From: RGIG5299 sp045542315
Lineage (GTDB): Bacteria; Bacillota; Clostridia; Oscillospirales; RGIG5299
Reading direction: 5' to 3'
Length of the DNA: 14,634 nucleotides
NCBI GenBank assembly: GCA_045542315.1
Contig: JAZQKU010000038.1
Location: forward strand, 1 to 14,634
The position numbers and the translations under genes were made by a program. How positions within the stretch are numbered: position 1 is the first letter of the stretch; every line of letters begins with the position of its first letter. The notes below the pieces were generated by a model. That model worked only from the letters and a program-made list of their open reading frames with translations. It had not been told where the DNA came from and searched no databases. Below, piece by piece: positions 13,418 through 14,634 of the stretch.

Positions 13418-14634
13418 CGAACAAGAAAATAACGAAAATAAAAGCCGCCGTTACGTAAGCATAAAATGGCGGCTTTTCGCCTGCTTCGGCGCCTTCACCG
13501 CGTCGGTGCTTTTAATTCTGTGGCTTTTTCAGGTAATCTTTCTTGAGGATTTTTACAAGTTCATCAAAATAAACGAAACCAAGGGAGCCGCCTATTCCGT
13601 TTCGGAGATAGCGGAGAGCGATGCCCTTTACCCGGAGCTTGAGTTTATTGCCCGTCAGAATGAGGTGTGCATACTCGTCACCGACCTTCACGGCGTCGAA
13701 ATCGCCTCGAAGGATTACGTTTCGGGTTGCATCATTCATAAGATGAATCACTCCTTAAAGATTAAAATGATAGAGAAAGCGCAGAATGAGCCGCGTGGAA
13801 TAACGAAGTATTTTAATTTGGACGGCTCGGAAAAGGAACACGATTTTGGAATTACCACAGAAAGCATTATCTTTGTAAAGATAATTAGAACCGAAAAATA
13901 CGGCGACGTGGCGGTGTTTGTAAACGGAACGATATCTCCCGTTTCCGCAACCGTTCAAACTCTCAGAATTCAGATATACATAGTAACCGCAATTCTCGCA
14001 GCCATCGGTCTGATCCTTGCAATACTTTTTGCCCGCTTTATCTCAAAGCCTATTTCTAAGCTTTGCTCCTCTGCAAAGGAGCTTGCAAAGGGAAATTATC
14101 AGGCAGACTTCTCCTCGGCGGGCGGCTACGGCGAGATATCGGAGCTCGGAGAAAGCCTGGACTACGCCGCCAGGGAGCTTTCAAAGGTCGATAATTTAAA
14201 AAGCGAGCTTATTGCAAACATAAGCCACGACCTTCGTACTCCCTTGACTCTTATAACGGGTTACAGCGAGGTAATGCGTGATATCCCCGATGAAAACACC
14301 CCCGAAAACCTTCAGATAGTAATCGACGAGGCAAAAAGATTAAGCACCCTGGTTACCGATATTCTCGATATGAGCAAATTCGAGGCGGGCACCGTAAAGC
14401 TCGATATAAAGGAATTCGATCTCACCAAAACGGTGTCGGACACCATAGAGCGCTTTAAAAAGCTTATCGAAAAAGAGGGCTTTACCTTTGAGTTTATATA
14501 CGAAGGAAGGGTAACGGTAAGGGCTGACGAGCTTCGCGTTTCACAGGTCCTTTATAACCTTCTCAATAACGCCGTGATCCACGCGGGCGGAGTTAAAAAG
14601 GTTACGGTAGTTCAAAGAGAGGTCGGTAACCACG
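13404..14634 (+). CDS. Sensor histidine kinase, partner of the upstream regulator (3' end beyond window)
   Basis: An open frame of 410 codons runs off the window end. Its product has a basic N-terminus, a first membrane helix (about 24-46), an extracytoplasmic sensor region of about 145 residues, a second helix (about 191-212), a HAMP domain, and the HisKA box ISHDLRTPLTL with H275. Then comes the start of the ATPase domain with the N box NLLNNAVIHA (N388-N389). The likely start is TTG at 13404, which overlaps the regulator gene by 14 bases and has GAGGAG (13386-13391) 12 bases upstream; no ATG or GTG fits the frame before the first helix. The sensor region has no recognised domain. The catalytic G boxes lie beyond the window. 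Confidence 0.92.
   Translation, partial: MKRNNEQENNENKSRRYVSIKWRLFACFGAFTASVLLILWLFQVIFLEDFYKFIKINETKGAAYSVSEIAESDALYPELEFIARQNEVCILVTDLHGVEIASKDYVSGCIIHKMNHSLKIKMIEKAQNEPRGITKYFNLDGSEKEHDFGITTESIIFVKIIRTEKYGDVAVFVNGTISPVSATVQTLRIQIYIVTAILAAIGLILAILFARFISKPISKLCSSAKELAKGNYQADFSSAGGYGEISELGESLDYAARELSKVDNLKSELIANISHDLRTPLTLITGYSEVMRDIPDENTPENLQIVIDEAKRLSTLVTDILDMSKFEAGTVKLDIKEFDLTKTVSDTIERFKKLIEKEGFTFEFIYEGRVTVRADELRVSQVLYNLLNNAVIHAGGVKKVTVVQREVGNH
13440..13477 (+). other. Terminator-like hairpin inside the 5' coding region of the kinase
   Basis: AAAAGCCGCC (13440-13449) and GGCGGCTTTT (13468-13477) form a perfect 10-bp inverted repeat with an 18-base loop, followed by CGCC rather than a long T run. 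It lies in the codons just before the first membrane helix. It may damp kinase expression relative to the regulator, or be chance. Confidence 0.4.

Overview
The window looks like a chromosomal segment of an uncultured Clostridia-type Firmicute. The support is strong AGGAGG-type ribosome binding sites, sigma-A style promoters (TTGACA/TATAAT-like boxes), frequent ATA and AGA codons, clean intrinsic terminators, a VanW protein, an ECF-type S component, a DUF4430 protein and a PhoB/VanR-like two-component pair. I place it near the Oscillospiraceae and relatives, but only by feel. Most genes are close to 50% GC in the lines I counted.

Layout. Positions 1-836 (+) hold the 3' end of an acyl-CoA synthetase followed by a YbaK/EbsC-type Cys-tRNA deacylase, closed by a terminator. 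Positions 971-2069 (-) hold a membrane-anchored, probably beta-propeller protein of unknown function. It is more AT-rich than its neighbours and is bracketed by an inverted 15-base repeat. Positions 2128-2428 are a gene-free block packed with hairpins. Positions 2441-3371 (-) hold a stand-alone VanW protein, which diverges from an AEC-family permease (3409-4471, +) whose promoter carries a perfect dyad over the -35 box. Positions 4471-5432 (+) encode a DUF4430 protein overlapping an ECF transporter S component. Positions 5467-6774 (+) hold a Gfo/Idh/MocA oxidoreductase with a cysteine cluster. From 6823 onward a tightly packed + strand run encodes RlmB, an 810-residue polytopic protein, Lon protease, an OmpR/PhoB response regulator and a sensor histidine kinase cut by the window end.

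The most interesting object is the 810-residue protein at 7804-10236. It has the helix order and soluble-domain layout of a P1B-type (heavy-metal) P-type ATPase, but every catalytic signature is altered: DKTGT, TGE, TGD, GDGxxND and the HP motif. It also carries a long, acidic cytoplasmic N-terminus. I read it as a catalytically dead P-type ATPase relative, placed 21 bases after rlmB and 13 bases before lon, probably in one transcript. Its role is unknown; a membrane sensor or scaffold is a guess.

The remaining genes are mostly ordinary: translation quality control (YbaK, RlmB), protein quality control (Lon), signalling (two-component pair), transport (AEC, ECF S) and envelope (VanW). No tRNA, rRNA, CRISPR array, transposase or phage gene was seen.
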